Notes: a model not told the origin generated them from the letters alone. A stretch of 64,000 bases of DNA from Myotis daubentonii (GCF_963259705.1 NC_081844.1:19081715-19145714), one strand, 5' to 3'. Shown: positions 1 through 11,964, counted from the stretch's first letter. Numbers and translations: made by a program.

Positions 1-1382
1 TGGAAAGGTGCAGAGCTAGCAGGCTGCATGTGGGCCAAGAGAGGCCCAGAATGCAGGTCTCTCCCTGAGCCAAAACCCCGAAGAAATCCACTGCTGCCTG
101 TCCAGTGTTTAACCATTAGAGGCCCCAGCTACAGTAGATGCCCCAATGCCAAGAGGCCTGTAAAGTCCTGGGGAGGGAATAGTGGCAAAATCAGAGGGGC
201 CAGCAACCAGGCGTGGAGAGCACAGGATTGCTCTAGAGCTGGAGGCTCCTGGGGAGCAGCCTACACTATACCCCCACCCAGTCTCTACAAGAGGGAACAG
301 CTCAAAACAGCCCAGGAGCCCGGCCACTCACACTGGATCCTGTCTTTGCCCTTCAGTCCCAGAAAATCCTGTGTGTCTGGCCCAGCTGGCTGATCACATC
401 CAGGGAGGGTCCACTGGGCACTGCCCAGGTCCAGCAGGACAGGAGGCCTGGGTAGGTACCTAGAGACACAGGGAGCTAGTTGACTGAGGGTGCTGGAAAG
501 GAGGCAGCAGGGGAAGCCAGCAGGCCTGTGCTGGCTGGAACGAGCTCAGGCAGCTTATGTGCTCACCCACAGCATAAATAGGTCCTGGTTCTCCAGGCAG
601 AGTCGGGCATCAAATGAAGAAAAAAGAGAGAGGATTCCTGAGTGAGAAGTCATATATAAAACAAGCAGGAAATGGGGGGTGGGGGAGGCCAGGAGGCCAA
701 GGAGGTGACACTGAAGCTGGGAAAAGTACTCCAGGTGGAAGGCCCAGCAAGTGCAAAGGCCCTGGGGTCAGAGTGAGCATACTGGGGGAGGACCAGCATG
801 GAGGGGGACAAGAAGGCCAGGCCAGGCTGCCTACCTATTAGTAAGTGATGGGGGAAGGGAAGGGCTCAGAGCCTCTTGGGACCTTATTCTGAATGTGATG
901 AGAAGCCAACGGAAGAATTCAAGCCAGAGTGACCTGAGCCATCTTCCCTTGGAGGGACCCTGGTGCTGAGAGGAGCTGGACAGAGGGGCCAGGTGGGGGA
1001 AGCAAAGAGCCCATCCATGGCAGGTGGGCATAGGACTCCTGAACCCAGTGTATTCCAGGATGGGGCCCGATGTGACATGTGGAGAGCTGAGTTGTGGTAC
1101 AGGCACAAGTACGACCACCCAGGGCAGATGTGACCTGGAGACTCTCCTGTCCCGGGAACTGTGCTCTCAGGTCACACACACCCATGGGTGCACTTACAGC
1201 TTCCCACTGAGTCCCAAGAGGGTATCAACAAGTTCACTAGCTCACCCCAATTCTCACCCACACCTACATGTGGACATAGCCCCTGGCCAGACCCCAGACA
1301 CATTCTGTCTGTCCCTTTCTCACCCCTATACAGGCATTTCCTCCCAGTTTCTTCCTCCTCCCCATCCGGTCTCTTCCTAGAT

Positions 1383-1597
1383 CAGCCGCGGGCAAACTAT
1401 GGCCTGCGGGCCGGATCCGGCCTGTTTGAAATGAATAAAACTAAAAAAAAAAAAAGACCGTACCCTTTTATGTAATGATGTTTACTTTGAATTTATATTA
1501 GTTCACACAAACACTCCATCCACGCTTTTGTTCCAGCCCTCCGGTCCAGTTTAAGAACCCATTGTGGCCCTCGAGTCAAAAAGTTTGCCCACCCCTG
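1383..1597. mobile_element. hAT MITE with perfect 8-bp duplication
   Basis: Flanked by TCCTAGAT on both sides (1375-1382 and 1598-1605). Starts CAGCCGCGGGCAAACTATGG and ends AAAGTTTGCCCACCCCTG, imperfect terminal inverted repeats. 215 bases, non-coding, with an A-run in the interior. Confidence 0.87.
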
Positions 1598-2469
1598 TCC
1601 TAGATGATTATGAAAGGTGCAGCGGCTGTCCTAGGCTTCCTATCACCCACCTGTCCCTGCACCAGGGGTTGAGACCGCCTACAAGCTTCCCACCACCACC
1701 TTCAGGAAGTCTAACATACCTGCAGGAACACAAGGCCAAGACAGAGCTTTCTAGGATCCTGTCCCCTTAGGCACCACCTTTTCATGTGTATAGCCCCCAT
1801 GCCAAGCCTCTGCAACTGCTCTGTCCTCCACCAGGTGCATCTTTTCCTGTCCCCTGGGCAAACATCACTCAGGCATCATTGGGCTCAATGTGGCCCCTCA
1901 TCATGTCCCACCAACACCCACTGCTCCAGAAATAGCTGCAGCCCCTGTACTTCCAAGTGCCATGAGACTCAAAGCAGGCACTGGTGTGTCATTGGGGGCA
2001 CCTCTCCAGCCTGGCACCCATGGCGGCCCTTCAGAGGGGCCCCCCTTCCTCCTCAGCCCCCGATTCCTCCCCTGGCCTTGGTCCTGGAGTTGAGCTTCCT
2101 CAATCACGGCTCTCTGTGCTTCTAGAGTCACTCCTCTAGGGAGGGCCCAAATGCCAAGTTACCCTCAGAACTCTCTGTGATATACTAGGACCATCCTCCA
2201 TCCAGCAGCTCCCACCAGGCTCTCATTCTCTTAATCCTCCACCCCACAACCCTGCTCCTCTGGCCCTGGAGACAGTGCCATATCTTTCCTAAGTCACAGC
2301 CAGAAACCCAGGGGTAGTCCCATTCCTCCCTCGAGCATCCCCAGCATAGTTGGCCTCGTAGTCACCTGAGCCCCCCAGGTCCCAGGCCTCTTGCACCTGG
2401 TCTCCTCGTTCCCCTGACCAATCTTTTATCAAGTTCTTCCTACACTCAAAGCCAATCTAGATCTCCCTT

Positions 2470-2770
2470 TCCCTTTCCTCCCAGCCAGCTTCAGGATCAC
2501 ATCTAAGCTATCCAGCTTGGCTCTTGGGGGCCCGTAGCAATCTGGCTTCCATTCTCATTCTCTCCTTTCTAGCCACTTGTCCCCCACCCAGAGTCACCTT
2601 GCACCACATTCATGCCCCACCACAACCTCCCGCCAGGCTCTGTGTCTTTATACCCACGGTTCCTCTCCTCCCAAAGATCCTTTCCCCCACCCACTTCCTG
2701 TCCCACCCACCACAGAGCTCTCCTTCAGGCAGCCCTCCCGTAGCCTCCTCTCTCCTCTAAGTCAGTAGCT
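2470..2770 (-). mobile_element. Possible L2 fragment
   Basis: C/T-rich sequence with the reverse-strand L2 pattern (TTCCTCTCCTCCCAAAGATC, then TCAGGCAGCCCTCC). Very diverged. Confidence 0.35.
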
Positions 2771-3704
2771 CCTCAGGGTGATCAATCAGCAAACACAACT
2801 TCTTCTGCAGACCAACAATGTGCAGGTCCAGTCCTCACCCACTGACATAGTTAACCCCAGTTATGTGTTTGCTCAGGGTCACAACTGGGAGGAGAAGAGC
2901 AGGACTTCATTCTGTTAAGATGGCAACAAGACCCAAAGCTATCTACAGTCAAGGCAATCCCTATCAAAATCCTAAAAATGTTTTATGCAGAAATAGAAAA
3001 ACCCACCATAAAATTTATGTGGGATCTCAAGAGACCTTGAATAGCCAAGACAATCTTTAAAAAGAAGAACAAAGTTGGAGAACTCACGCTTCCTGATTTC
3101 TAAACTTACTATAAAACTACAGGAGTCAAGACAGTGGGGTACTGGCATAAAGACAGACATGTACAGACCAATGGAATAGAAAGCCCAGAAATAAACCTTT
3201 GTGTATATTTGGTCAAATGATTTTTGACAAGGGTGCCAAGACCATTCAGTAGGGAAAGGAAGTATTTTCAACAAATGATGCTGGGAAAACTGGATATCCA
3301 CATAAAAAGACTAATACTTTATACCATATATAAAAATTAACTCAACATGGATCAAAGACTAAAGCTAAAACTATAAAACTATAACTAAAATTGTAAAAGC
3401 TAAAACTGTAAAACTCAAAACAGAGGAAAAGCTTCATAATGTGAGATTTGGCAATGACTTCTTGGCTATGACACCAAAAGCAGTCAGCAAAAGAAAAAAT
3501 ATGTAAACTGGAGTTTGTCAAAATTAAAAACATTTGCGTGTCAAAGTACACAATCAACAGAGTGAAAAGGCCCCATTCCCATGGAACGTGAGAAAATATT
3601 TGCAAATCATATTATCTGACAAGGGGTTAATATACAGAATATATACAGAACTACTAAAACTCAACAATAAAAATAAATAGCTGGATTGAAAAACGGGCAA
3701 AGGA

Positions 3705-4150
3705 GCCCTAGCCAGTGCTGCTCAGGGGGTAGGAGCATAGTACCATACACAGAAAGGTCTCGGGTTCAATTCCTGGTCAGGGCACATAACCTAGATTTTT
3801 AAAAAATATATATTGTATTGATTTCAGAGAGGAAGGGAGAAGAGAGAGAGAGAAAAACATCAATGAATAGAGAGAATCATTGATCGGCTGCCTCCTGAAA
3901 TCCCCAGCGTGGGGATTGAGCCCGCAACCCAGGCATGTGCCCTCACCGGGAATCAAACAGTTCATAGGTCAACGCTCAACCAATAAGCCACGCTGGCGGG
4001 GCCACATACTTAGATTTCAGGTTCAGTCTCCAGCCCCAGTTGGGGCACGTGCAGGAGGCAACCGACCTATGTTTCTCTCTCACATCTCTCTCTCTTCCTG
4101 GCTCTCTAAAAATCAAAGAAAATGTTCTCAGGTAAGGATTAAAAAAAAAA
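3705..4150 (+). mobile_element. VES SINE, itself split by an inner SINE
   Basis: Plus-strand SINE from GCCCTAGCCAGTG to GGTAAGGATTAAAAA, flanked by GAAAAACGGGCAAAGGA and GAAAATGGACAAAGGA, a diverged target duplication in the L1. A second SINE sits at 3799-4002. Confidence 0.8.
3799..4002 (-). mobile_element. VES SINE nested in a SINE
   Basis: Reverse-strand copy (TATTGATTTCAGAGAGGAAG to AAGCCACGCTGGCGGGG) flanked by CACATAACCTAGATTT and CACATACTTAGATTT, so it inserted into the older SINE. Confidence 0.85.
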
Positions 4151-4497
4151 GAAAATGGACAAAGGACTTCAAGGAATATTTCTCCAAACAAGATTTACAA
4201 ACAGCCAATAAGCACATGAAAAGATGCTCAACATCACTCATCACCAGGTAAATGCAAATCAAAACCATTACCTACCACCTCTGGGCTGGCTAATTAAAAA
4301 AATAAAATAATAATTGTTAATGAGGCTGTGGAAAAATTGGAACCCTTGTGCACTACTGATGATAATGCAGCTCCTGTGAAAAACAGTATGGAGGTTCCTT
4401 GAAAAATTAAACATAGAATTATCATATAACCCAGCAATCCCAATCCTGGGTATTTACCAACAAAAAAATGGAAGCAGGGATTTGAAAAGATATTTGT

Positions 4498-4775
4498 ACA
4501 GACGGTCCCCAACTTACAATTTTTCTACTTTATATAATGGTGTGGAAGCAATACAAATAATAAATTACATTAACTATTTAACACTTTATTATAAACTAGG
4601 CTTTGTGTTAGATGATTTTGCCCAACTGTAGGCTAATGTAAGTGTTCTGAGCACATTTTAGGCTATGTTAAGCTATATTTGGTAGGTTAGGTGTATTAAA
4701 TGCATTTTGACTTACAATAGGTTTATCAGAACTTAACCCCATCATTAAGTCAAGGAGCATCTTCATTTATCTGAA
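4498..4775. mobile_element. Tigger/mariner-like DNA transposon in L1
   Basis: Begins after TTGTA with CAGACGGTCCCCAACTTAC. It contains GTGTTAGATGATTTTGCCCA and ATGTAAGTGTTCTGAGCAC and ends near AAGTCAAGGAGCATCTTC. It interrupts the L1 between GATATTTGTA and CACCCATGTTCAC. The family is inferred from these landmarks. Confidence 0.65.
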
Positions 4776-5205
4776 CACCCATGTTCACAGCAGCATTATT
4801 CACAACAACCAAAAGGTGGAAGCAACTCAAATGTCCACTGAAAGGTGAATGAATAAACAAAATATGATACATATAATGGAATATTATGCAGCCTTAAAAA
4901 GGAAGGACATCTGACACCTGCTACAACATGGATGAACCTTGAGGACATTATGCTCAGTAAAATAAGACATACACAAAAAGGCAACTATTGTGTGATTCCA
5001 CTTATATAAAGTCCCTAGAGGAGTTAGATCCATAAAGACAGGAAGAAGAATGGTGAGTGCCACAGGATGGCGGAGGGGAATGGGGAGTTAGTGCTCAATG
5101 AATTTCAGTTATGCAAGATGAAAAATTCTAGAGATGGGTGGTGATGGCTGCACAACAATGTAAATGTACTTAATGCCACTAAACTGTACACTTAAAAATG
5201 GTTAG

Positions 5206-5420
5206 GCCCAGCCAGTGTGACTCAGTGGTTGAGCATCGACCCATGCATCAAGGGATCACCAGTTCAATTCCTGGTCAGGGTACATGGCAGGGCTGGGGGC
5301 TCAATCCTCAGTAGGGGGCGTGCAGGAGGCAGCCATTCAATATTGATGTTTCTCATTGAAGTTTCTATCTCTCTCGCCCTCTCCCTTTTTCTCTCTCTAA
5401 AATCAATAAAAACGTTTTTC
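5206..5420 (+). mobile_element. VES SINE (first of three in a row)
   Basis: tRNA-like head (TGACTCAGTGGTTGAGC; B box AGTTCAATTCC), then a CT-rich tail and AATCAATAAAAA. The left flank AAAAATGGTTA and right flank AGAAATGGTTAAG are copies of one target. Confidence 0.87.
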
Positions 5421-5432
5421 AGAAATGGTTAA

Positions 5433-5650
5433 GATAGCCCAGCTGGCATGGCTCAGTGGTTGAGTGTCGACCTATGAACCAGGAGGTCACGATTAGATTC
5501 CCAGTCAGGACACATGCCCAAGTTGCAGGCTTGATCCCCAGTGTGGGGTGTATAGGAGGCAGCCAATCAATGATTCTCTCTCATCACTGATGTTTCTATC
5601 TCTCTCTCCCTCTCCCTTCCTCTCTGAAATCAATAAAAATATATTTTTTA
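5433..5650 (+). mobile_element. VES SINE (second of three in a row)
   Basis: TGGCTCAGTGGTTGAGTGTC head, AATCAATAAAAATATATTTT tail, flanked both sides by AAATGGTTAAG. Confidence 0.88.
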
Positions 5651-5661
5651 AAAATGGTTAA

Positions 5662-5885
5662 GCCCTAGCTGGTTTGGCTCAGTGGACAAAGTGTCAGTCT
5701 GGGGACTGAAGGGTCCTGGGTTCGATTCCAGTCAAGGGTACATGCCTGGGTTGTGAGCTCCACCCCCAGTGGGGGGGTGAGTGGGCGTGCAGGAGGCAGC
5801 CAATTAATGATTCTCTATCGTCACTGATGTTTCTATCTCTCCCTCTCCCTTCCTCTCTGAAATCAATAAAAATACATATTTTTTA
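5662..5885 (+). mobile_element. VES SINE (third of three in a row)
   Basis: TGGCTCAGTGGACAAAGTGTC head with B box GGTTCGATTCC; tail AATCAATAAAAATACATATT. Flanked by AAAATGGTTAAG on both sides. Confidence 0.88.
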
Positions 5886-5984
5886 AAAATGGTTAAGATG
5901 GTAAATTTTGTCATGTATTTTCACCACAACTTTAAAAAAGAAAATCAGCACTTCACTTGTGTAGGATTCCTGCTAAAAACACAC

Positions 5985-6385
5985 CACCTTAGCCCAATCT
6001 CAAGAAAACATCAAACCAAACTGTGACTGGTAGTCTACAAAAAGACTGGGCAGCTCTCTTCACGGGGGTAAAGACTGGACAATGCAGAAACCCTGAGCAA
6101 TGACCACAGACCAGAGAGGACTGCGACACGATGACTAAACCTAATGTGGGAGCCTGGAGGGATCGATCCTAGGCCAGAGAAAGGTCACCAGGAGACATCT
6201 GGGGAAATCCAAATGCAGTCTGGAGTCTAGTTCATAGAATGTTATGATGCTGTTGTCCTGGTTGGATCAGCCCACCCTGGTCACGTGAGATGTTCACAGT
6301 CAGGAGCCACAGGAACTGTCTGTACTGTCTTTGCATCTTTTCATGAAATCTAAAATTATCTCAAAAGAAAAAGTAGAAAGAAACG
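5985..6385 (+). mobile_element. Ancient LINE-like fragment
   Basis: Includes ACTGGTAGTCTACAAAAAGA, GGAGACATCTGGGGAAATCC and a terminal GAAATCTAAAATTATCTCAA, landmarks of old L1M-type 3' ends. Assignment is tentative. Confidence 0.4.
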
Positions 6386-8600
6386 AATACACCCCCTCTC
6401 CCCGAAAAGGACACTCAACAGACATTCATAGTAGTGTCATGGCATCTGTCACATGTCAAGCCATGGCACATGGGTGTCCCAAGTAAGACCCTATTGTTAT
6501 GCTGGCCCATGGGCACACCGATGCTGGCCAGGCACAAGGCTAAGAGCTTTGGGAGGGCATATCATCTAATCTGAACAACTCTACAGAGGGAAACTGAGGC
6601 ACGAAAGGAGTCAGTTGGGGAAAGCTAGTAGAGGCAGCGCCCAAACCGCAATGACAATCCACTTGGCCAGGTGCTGAGCGGGCTGCATGGCAGGCCCCCT
6701 ATTAGGGACCCTGAAAGTTCGTCCCTCTACAGTTGCTGAGCCAGTGGCAGGAATCAGCGGCAATTTGCCACTTTGGGCATGAAAGAGGCTGCTGGGCCCA
6801 TAAATCACTCTGGAGGCTGTGCACTGATTCTGTGACAATTAAATGAGCTGCTCCTGTCCTAATTATAGCTATCAAACCCTGTCTGCCTGAAAGGACAGAG
6901 AGATAGAGACAGTACAATGCTCACAGGTGTGAAAGGACCCGTGGAAGAGGGCAGCAGGGGTCTGCCTCTTCAGCCACTTGAGAAACACTAAAACTGACTT
7001 CAATATGAGGGAGGCTCTTTAGCCAGGAAGGCATGGACACAGCAGCCACTCTGAGCCTCCAGCAGGGTGGACAGCTCTCGTATCGATGTGGGGTGCACTC
7101 CACCTCCCGGTGTCCCCAATCCAAGGACTAGAAGCCCTGCAGAGCCAGGCCTGGGCACTCTGCCTCCCAGAGACTACCACGTGAGTGACCAGTTGGCATG
7201 TACCCACCCATCTCCACATCCAGGTGAGCTGTATCAGATGCACAGAGGAAAGGAGAAGTACTCTGAGTTTTCTGTTTTCATCGAAGTTTTGAGACATAAA
7301 TTATTTTTTATTTAAAAAGGCATGGCAGCACACTTCCCTGCAATCTCAGCTGGCCGGAAAAGGACAGCCTGTAAGTGTTCTCAGGGTCTTCGTCCCTTGA
7401 CAGGAAGCCCCAGGCACTGTACACTCAGAAGACCACAGAGCTCCAGGGCTGTATCTGGGAATGGGGCAAACGGGGCCCAGACCGTTAACAGCCGATAAGG
7501 AGGAAAGTGTCCTTCGCTGTATATTCAGCCTTTGGACAGAAGACCATGCTCCAGATTTGAGGCGAAACTCCCATGACCAGTGAAGCATCAGGATGGACTT
7601 GGAGAAGGAAGACTTTCATGTACTGAATTGGGGCTCGAGGTATCCTCTCTCCTTCAGAAATGTCCTTCCTGTACTGAGGCCACCAGAACATTACATAGAA
7701 GCCATTTAATATAAACCTCCCTGTTCAGGCCCCTGGGAATCAGGTTCCTGATTTCAGGTGAAAGAACTGCCAAATCAGCAAGTCCGAATTCATTCCCCGG
7801 TGCCACCCTCTCTCCGGGGACACCTGCCCCAACACCCTCTCAGGTCCCTGAAGGCTCCTCCTTGCTCTTTCCAGGCCTAGATGGTGGTTGGAGGAATCTT
7901 TGCTAAACCTGCATCTCAAGTCAAGTCCTGTTCCTAACCTTACCTGAGTACCCCCCAACCCCAGAACCAGGCCCATGAAGAATTACCCACTGAGCTCAGC
8001 CAGCCCCTGCTGCCACTACAGGCTTCATGCTGCCCATCTCCATGACTCACCCTCATCCCAGGGGGCTCAGCCCAAATGTCACCTCCCCCAAAAGGCCCCC
8101 ACTCCATTTCACTCTCAGAGCTGTGACCTCAGGGCCATGGCCAGGGACCAGTTGGCCACTGGCATGGTTTCCTCTGAGGGAAGGGCTCCATCTGACTTAT
8201 TCTGCAGGGCATCCCCAGGGCCCAGCACAGGGTGGGTGCTCAAAAAGTACCAACTGAAGGAGGGCTTTTCCATCCAAACCCCAGCTTCTGCAGGCACCTC
8301 ATGGGGGACCTCGTCGGAGTACTTGGTGTTTCTCACATTCTCCCCAGGGCACTCAGAGGTTCCCAACTGCCCCTGCCTATCCCGACCCATCCTGTAACAC
8401 ACTGCGTGTGGTCAATACAAATTCAAAGTTTCTCCCGGAAGGAGTTCAGCAAAACTTGAGCTCTGCAAAGACCACCATGCTACCCACCTGGCTCAGTGCC
8501 TGATTCACTCTCCCAGATGGAGAACAGGACCTCACAACACACTCCCACTGCTTAAGTGGGGAGCCTGACAGTGTGATGGGTAACGTAGGAGATTCTAGAG

Positions 8601-8823
8601 CAGCGGTTCTCAACCTGTGGGTCACAACCCCTTGGGGGATCGAACGACCCTTTCACAGGAGTTGCCTAAGACCATCGGAAAACACATATATAATTACATA
8701 TTGTTTTTGTGATTAATCACTATGCTTTAATTATGTTCAATTTGTAACAATGAAATTGGGGGTCACCACAACATGAGGAACTGTATTAAAGGGTCACGGC
8801 ATTAGGAAGGTTGAGAATCACTG
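8601..8823 (+). mobile_element. SPIN-type hAT MITE, copy 1
   Basis: Begins CAGCGGTTCTCAACC and ends GGTTGAGAATCACTG (imperfect inverted ends), flanked by a perfect 8-bp duplication TTCTAGAG (8593-8600 and 8824-8831). The interior matches the SPIN family of non-autonomous hAT transposons known from vesper bats and several other tetrapods. Confidence 0.9.
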
Positions 8824-8859
8824 TTCTAGAGTGAATAGGAGCCTGCCCTCAGGGAGGTC

Positions 8860-9085
8860 ACAATCCAGTGCCTGCATAGCGCCTGCTGAATGCCCACTAT
8901 GCACCGCTCAGTGTCTGCTGAGTATACCCTGTGTGCCTGCTGTATACCTGCTGAATGCTTGCTGACTACACGTGTGCCTTCTGTGTGTCCACCTAATACT
9001 TGTTATGTACCTGCTGAATACATGTGTGCCTGCTGAGCATGTGCCAAGAGTCTACTAAATGCCTGCCATATGCCCACTGAGTGCT
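8860..9085 (+). repeat. Decayed short tandem repeat TGCCTGCTGAAT
   Basis: Recurrent TGCCTGCTGAATGC, GTGTCTGCTGAGTATAC, CTGCTGAATACATGTG and GCCTGCTGAGCATGTG in register of about 20-25 bases. Heavily mutated and non-coding. Confidence 0.5.
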
Positions 9086-9844
9086 GCCTGCCATGTGTTA
9101 GCAGTGCACATCTCCAAAATCTCAGAAGCGAGCACACAGAGAGCATCTGTGTGCAGGGCCCCATTTTGAACACACTACACGGGTTAACCCATCTAAGTGT
9201 TGCCACTGTCACTCCCACTTTACAAAGAGGGAGTGAAACCCAGAGGGGGTGTCTGGGTCTAAACTCACCTAGGAGTAAGCACAGAGAAGCCTGCTGTGGG
9301 ACTCTGTCAGGCATCAGGGACTGTGGAATCCTCTGTGCCACACTTTGTCCCCACCTAGCAAATAATAAATATGGACTCTCTCCATGTCCTTGGCCCATGA
9401 GGCATTTGGTGGGTTCCTTGTTTGTGAACCTGGACCCCCATCCGGCCAGTGGTACCCACCTCTGCCCTGGGGGCCTAGCTGGACATGATGGCAGGAAGGA
9501 GGAGAGAAGAGGGGATCAGAGACATCCTGGCCAGAAACAAAAGATGTCTGGTTCCCCATCACAGCCAGGGAGCCACTACCTTGTCTTCCTTCCTCTCATC
9601 TCCCAATAAATGCTGTCATTATTATCCCCTAAATGCCCCAAATCAGCCTTCCCTCTGTCCTCACCATGGGCCACTCCAAGCTTCTGCGCCCACCCCTGCG
9701 CCTAGCTGCTTGAATGCATGGAATGAACACAATGCATATCTGGTTTGTAAAACACCAAGGACAGCCACCAAGGTCTTCGACCGATGGCTATGAACTGAAG
9801 CTTAGCAAACACCATGATCCTCCATGGCTGCATTAAGAAATACA

Positions 9845-10010
9845 CAGACCCTGGGTTCAGACACCGGTTCAAACCTAGCACCTCCACATACAATGAACCA
9901 TAGGACCTCCCACACCTGTTTCTCATTTGGAAAACGGAGGAAGCAATAGGCTCTTCCTCTGGGTCACTGCAACAACCCACTGGATACATGCACATGGGCT
10001 TTAGCACCTC
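9845..10010 (+). mobile_element. MIR fragment
   Basis: Order of landmarks fits MIR: GGGTTCAGACACCGGTTCAA, CATTTGGAAAACGGAGGAAG and a GTCACTGCAACAACC-like core. Diverged. Confidence 0.5.
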
Positions 10011-10059
10011 TAGTCACTCATGTTGCCATCCTGCTGGAACTCTCCGTGGTTCCCCGTCA

Positions 10060-10215
10060 CCCACATGCAAGGCCTGGCCCAGGGCCCTCCACCACTCAAC
10101 TGCTTCCCTCCTAGAGCTCTGCCCAAGCAGCCTATGCTCCTTGAACCATTTCCTCAGCACGCCAGGTTCCAGCAGCCTGGAAGGCTCTCTCCTACCCTGA
10201 CCAGCTGGCAAACTC
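10060..10215 (-). mobile_element. L2 fragment
   Basis: Reverse-strand L2-like text (CAGGGCCCTCCACCACTCAA, CCTGGAAGGCTCTCTCC). Tentative. Confidence 0.4.
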
Positions 10216-10439
10216 CCAGAGCAGTATGGATGGGAGAACATATACAGTCACTGGGTTAGTCCAAGCCTGGGTCCAACCCCAGCTCTCCTACCTCTAACAC
10301 TCTCCAAGCCTCTGTCTCCCCCTCTGTAAACCAGAGCAGATGCCATCAGCTGCAGTGGATGTTGTCACATGTCTCATGGAATCGGGAGCCTCCACCCAAC
10401 CTTCTGTACCTGCATAATCCCAGCACATGGAGGAGCGTA

Positions 10440-10600
10440 CAACAGGGCTACTGGGGCCAGCTGGTTCTCTGGTGTAGGGCCATCCTGGGCACTGCAGGGT
10501 GTTGAGCTGAATCCCTAACCCCCAAGACATGACAACCAAAATTGTCTCCATTATGTTTACAAGTGCTCCCAGGGACAGAATCAGCAGGGAACACCCATTT
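10440..10600 (-). mobile_element. Decayed MER5-like fragment
   Basis: Carries ACAACCAAAATTGTCTCCA and GGGCCATCCTGGGCACTGCAG, the same landmarks as the MER5A-like copy at 15.5 kb, but more decayed. Confidence 0.45.
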
Positions 10601-11309
10601 GTGATGCTTCCCCAGGACTGCACTCAGGCCAGTACCTCCCAGGCCAGATCCCACCCCTGACCTCTGAGCGGCATTTCCCAGAGGGTCCTGGTTAAAAATA
10701 AATCCCCAGCACCAAAGACTAAATCCCAAGCACTGAAGCTGTCACCTCCCCTCACTGGAGCAACAATGAAGGGAGCCCCAGGCACTGAGCCGAAACCAGA
10801 AACACCCCCAGGACAGACAGCAGCAGAGAAAGGCCAACGCAGCCTTCCACAATGCCCAGGATGGCCTGGCAGTGTAACCTAATTAACCCAACCAGGACCG
10901 CAAGGCTCACCACATGGGCAAGAGTCACCTGGCACTGTATCCGTGGCCAGCCCTGGGGACAGTGACAGCAAACACCCTCTCTAGCTGTATGGACCACAAT
11001 GATCACTAGGCCATCAACCTGAGGGCTAGACAGCCTGCTCACCCCCAGACTGAAGCTGACCCTCTCCCTCCACCTGGCACAACCCTGGTGACTACAGCAC
11101 CCAGGCCTCCTAGCAAGGCCTGCATGGCAGGATCCTCAGACCCCCATTTAGAATTCGGGTACCCACACCGGACCTGCAGAATCTTGGGGTAGCCTAGGAG
11201 TCTTACTCTTCAGCTACCAGATGGTTCAAAGGCCCCTGAAAGTAGGAGAACTGACTCCCACCATCCTCCAGATCTTCCATGTTGCTCTAGGTCAGCAGAT
11301 CTCAAACTG

Positions 11310-11525
11310 AAGATGAGAACCATTGGCCAGTAGTGGCAAACTCCTTCTATAAAGGGCCAGATGGTAAATATTTTTGCCTCTCAAGGCTACATGGTCTCTG
11401 TCACAATGACTCAACTCTGCCATACACCAGGCATAAGCAAATGGGTATGGCCATGTTCTAATAAAACTTTATTTACAAGAACAGGCGAGGTAGCCCAAGT
11501 GGGTTCTGTGAACAGCAGAGGTTCT
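11310..11525 (+). mobile_element. Old hAT-Charlie-like MER fragment
   Basis: Contains the eutherian MER motifs GGCAAACTCCTTCTATAAAG, GGCCAGATGGTAAATATTTT and AATAAAACTTTATTTACAAG. The subfamily is not assigned. Diverged relative to the bat-specific hAT copies. Confidence 0.6.
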
Positions 11526-11636
11526 AGTTTGTACTTTTAATTTCTTGTTCTGGACACATCATATGTGCTCATCCAGGGGCTGAACACCAGCTTTGCCTCT
11601 TCCCAGCTGGGGCCTCAGTTTCCTCATAGGTACGGC

Positions 11637-11664
11637 GGGGGGGGGGGGGGGGCGGGGGGGGGGG
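11637..11664 (+). repeat. Poly-G tract interrupted once
   Basis: Sixteen G, one C, then eleven G at the junction of unique sequence with a truncated SINE. Length is error-prone in sequencing; also a strong G-quadruplex former. Confidence 0.8.
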
Positions 11665-11732
11665 CGTACAGAAGGCAACCGATCGATGCTTCTTTCTCTC
11701 TCTCACTCTCAGCATGTCCTTGAGTGAGAATT
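11665..11732 (+). mobile_element. Truncated VES SINE (3' part)
   Basis: Only the right half remains: CGTACAGAAGGCAACCGATC, CT run, then ATGTCCTTGAGTGAG. The 5' half is replaced by the G tract. Confidence 0.6.
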
Positions 11733-11930
11733 TAAAAAAAAATTATTTTAGAGAGAGAGGAAGGGAGAGGATGAGAGAGAGAGAAACATCAATCAGTTGC
11801 CTTCTGTACGCACCCCAACTGGGGATCAAACCCGCAACCTGGGCATGTGCCCTGACCAGGCATTGAACCAGCAATCTTTTGGTGCATGGGATGACGCTCA
11901 ACCAACTCTGAGCCACTTGGCCAGGCACAA
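11733..11930 (-). mobile_element. VES SINE
   Basis: Reverse-strand copy: ATTATTTTAGAGAGAGAGGA, GGGGATCAAACCCGCAACC, then CAACTCTGAGCCACTTGGCC. Confidence 0.85.
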
Positions 11931-11964
11931 AACATCAACAAAAAAACAACAATAGATTTAAAGA

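Larger units (their letters stand above)
2935..5940 (+). mobile_element. Old L1 3' end, interrupted five times
   Basis: Sense-strand L1 ORF2 3' part and 3' UTR: the TATCAAAATCCTAAAAATG region, then GGACATTATGCTCAGTAAAA and CACTAAACTGTACACTTAAA. The frame is broken by stops. It is split by a composite SINE (3705-4150), a Tigger-like element (4498-4775), and three VES SINEs at its 3' end (5206-5885). Confidence 0.85.

Noticed and set aside
5200..5890. Regularly spaced repeats that could suggest a CRISPR-like array
   Set aside because: They are three SINE copies about 225 bases apart in a mammalian genome, not short repeats with unique spacers.
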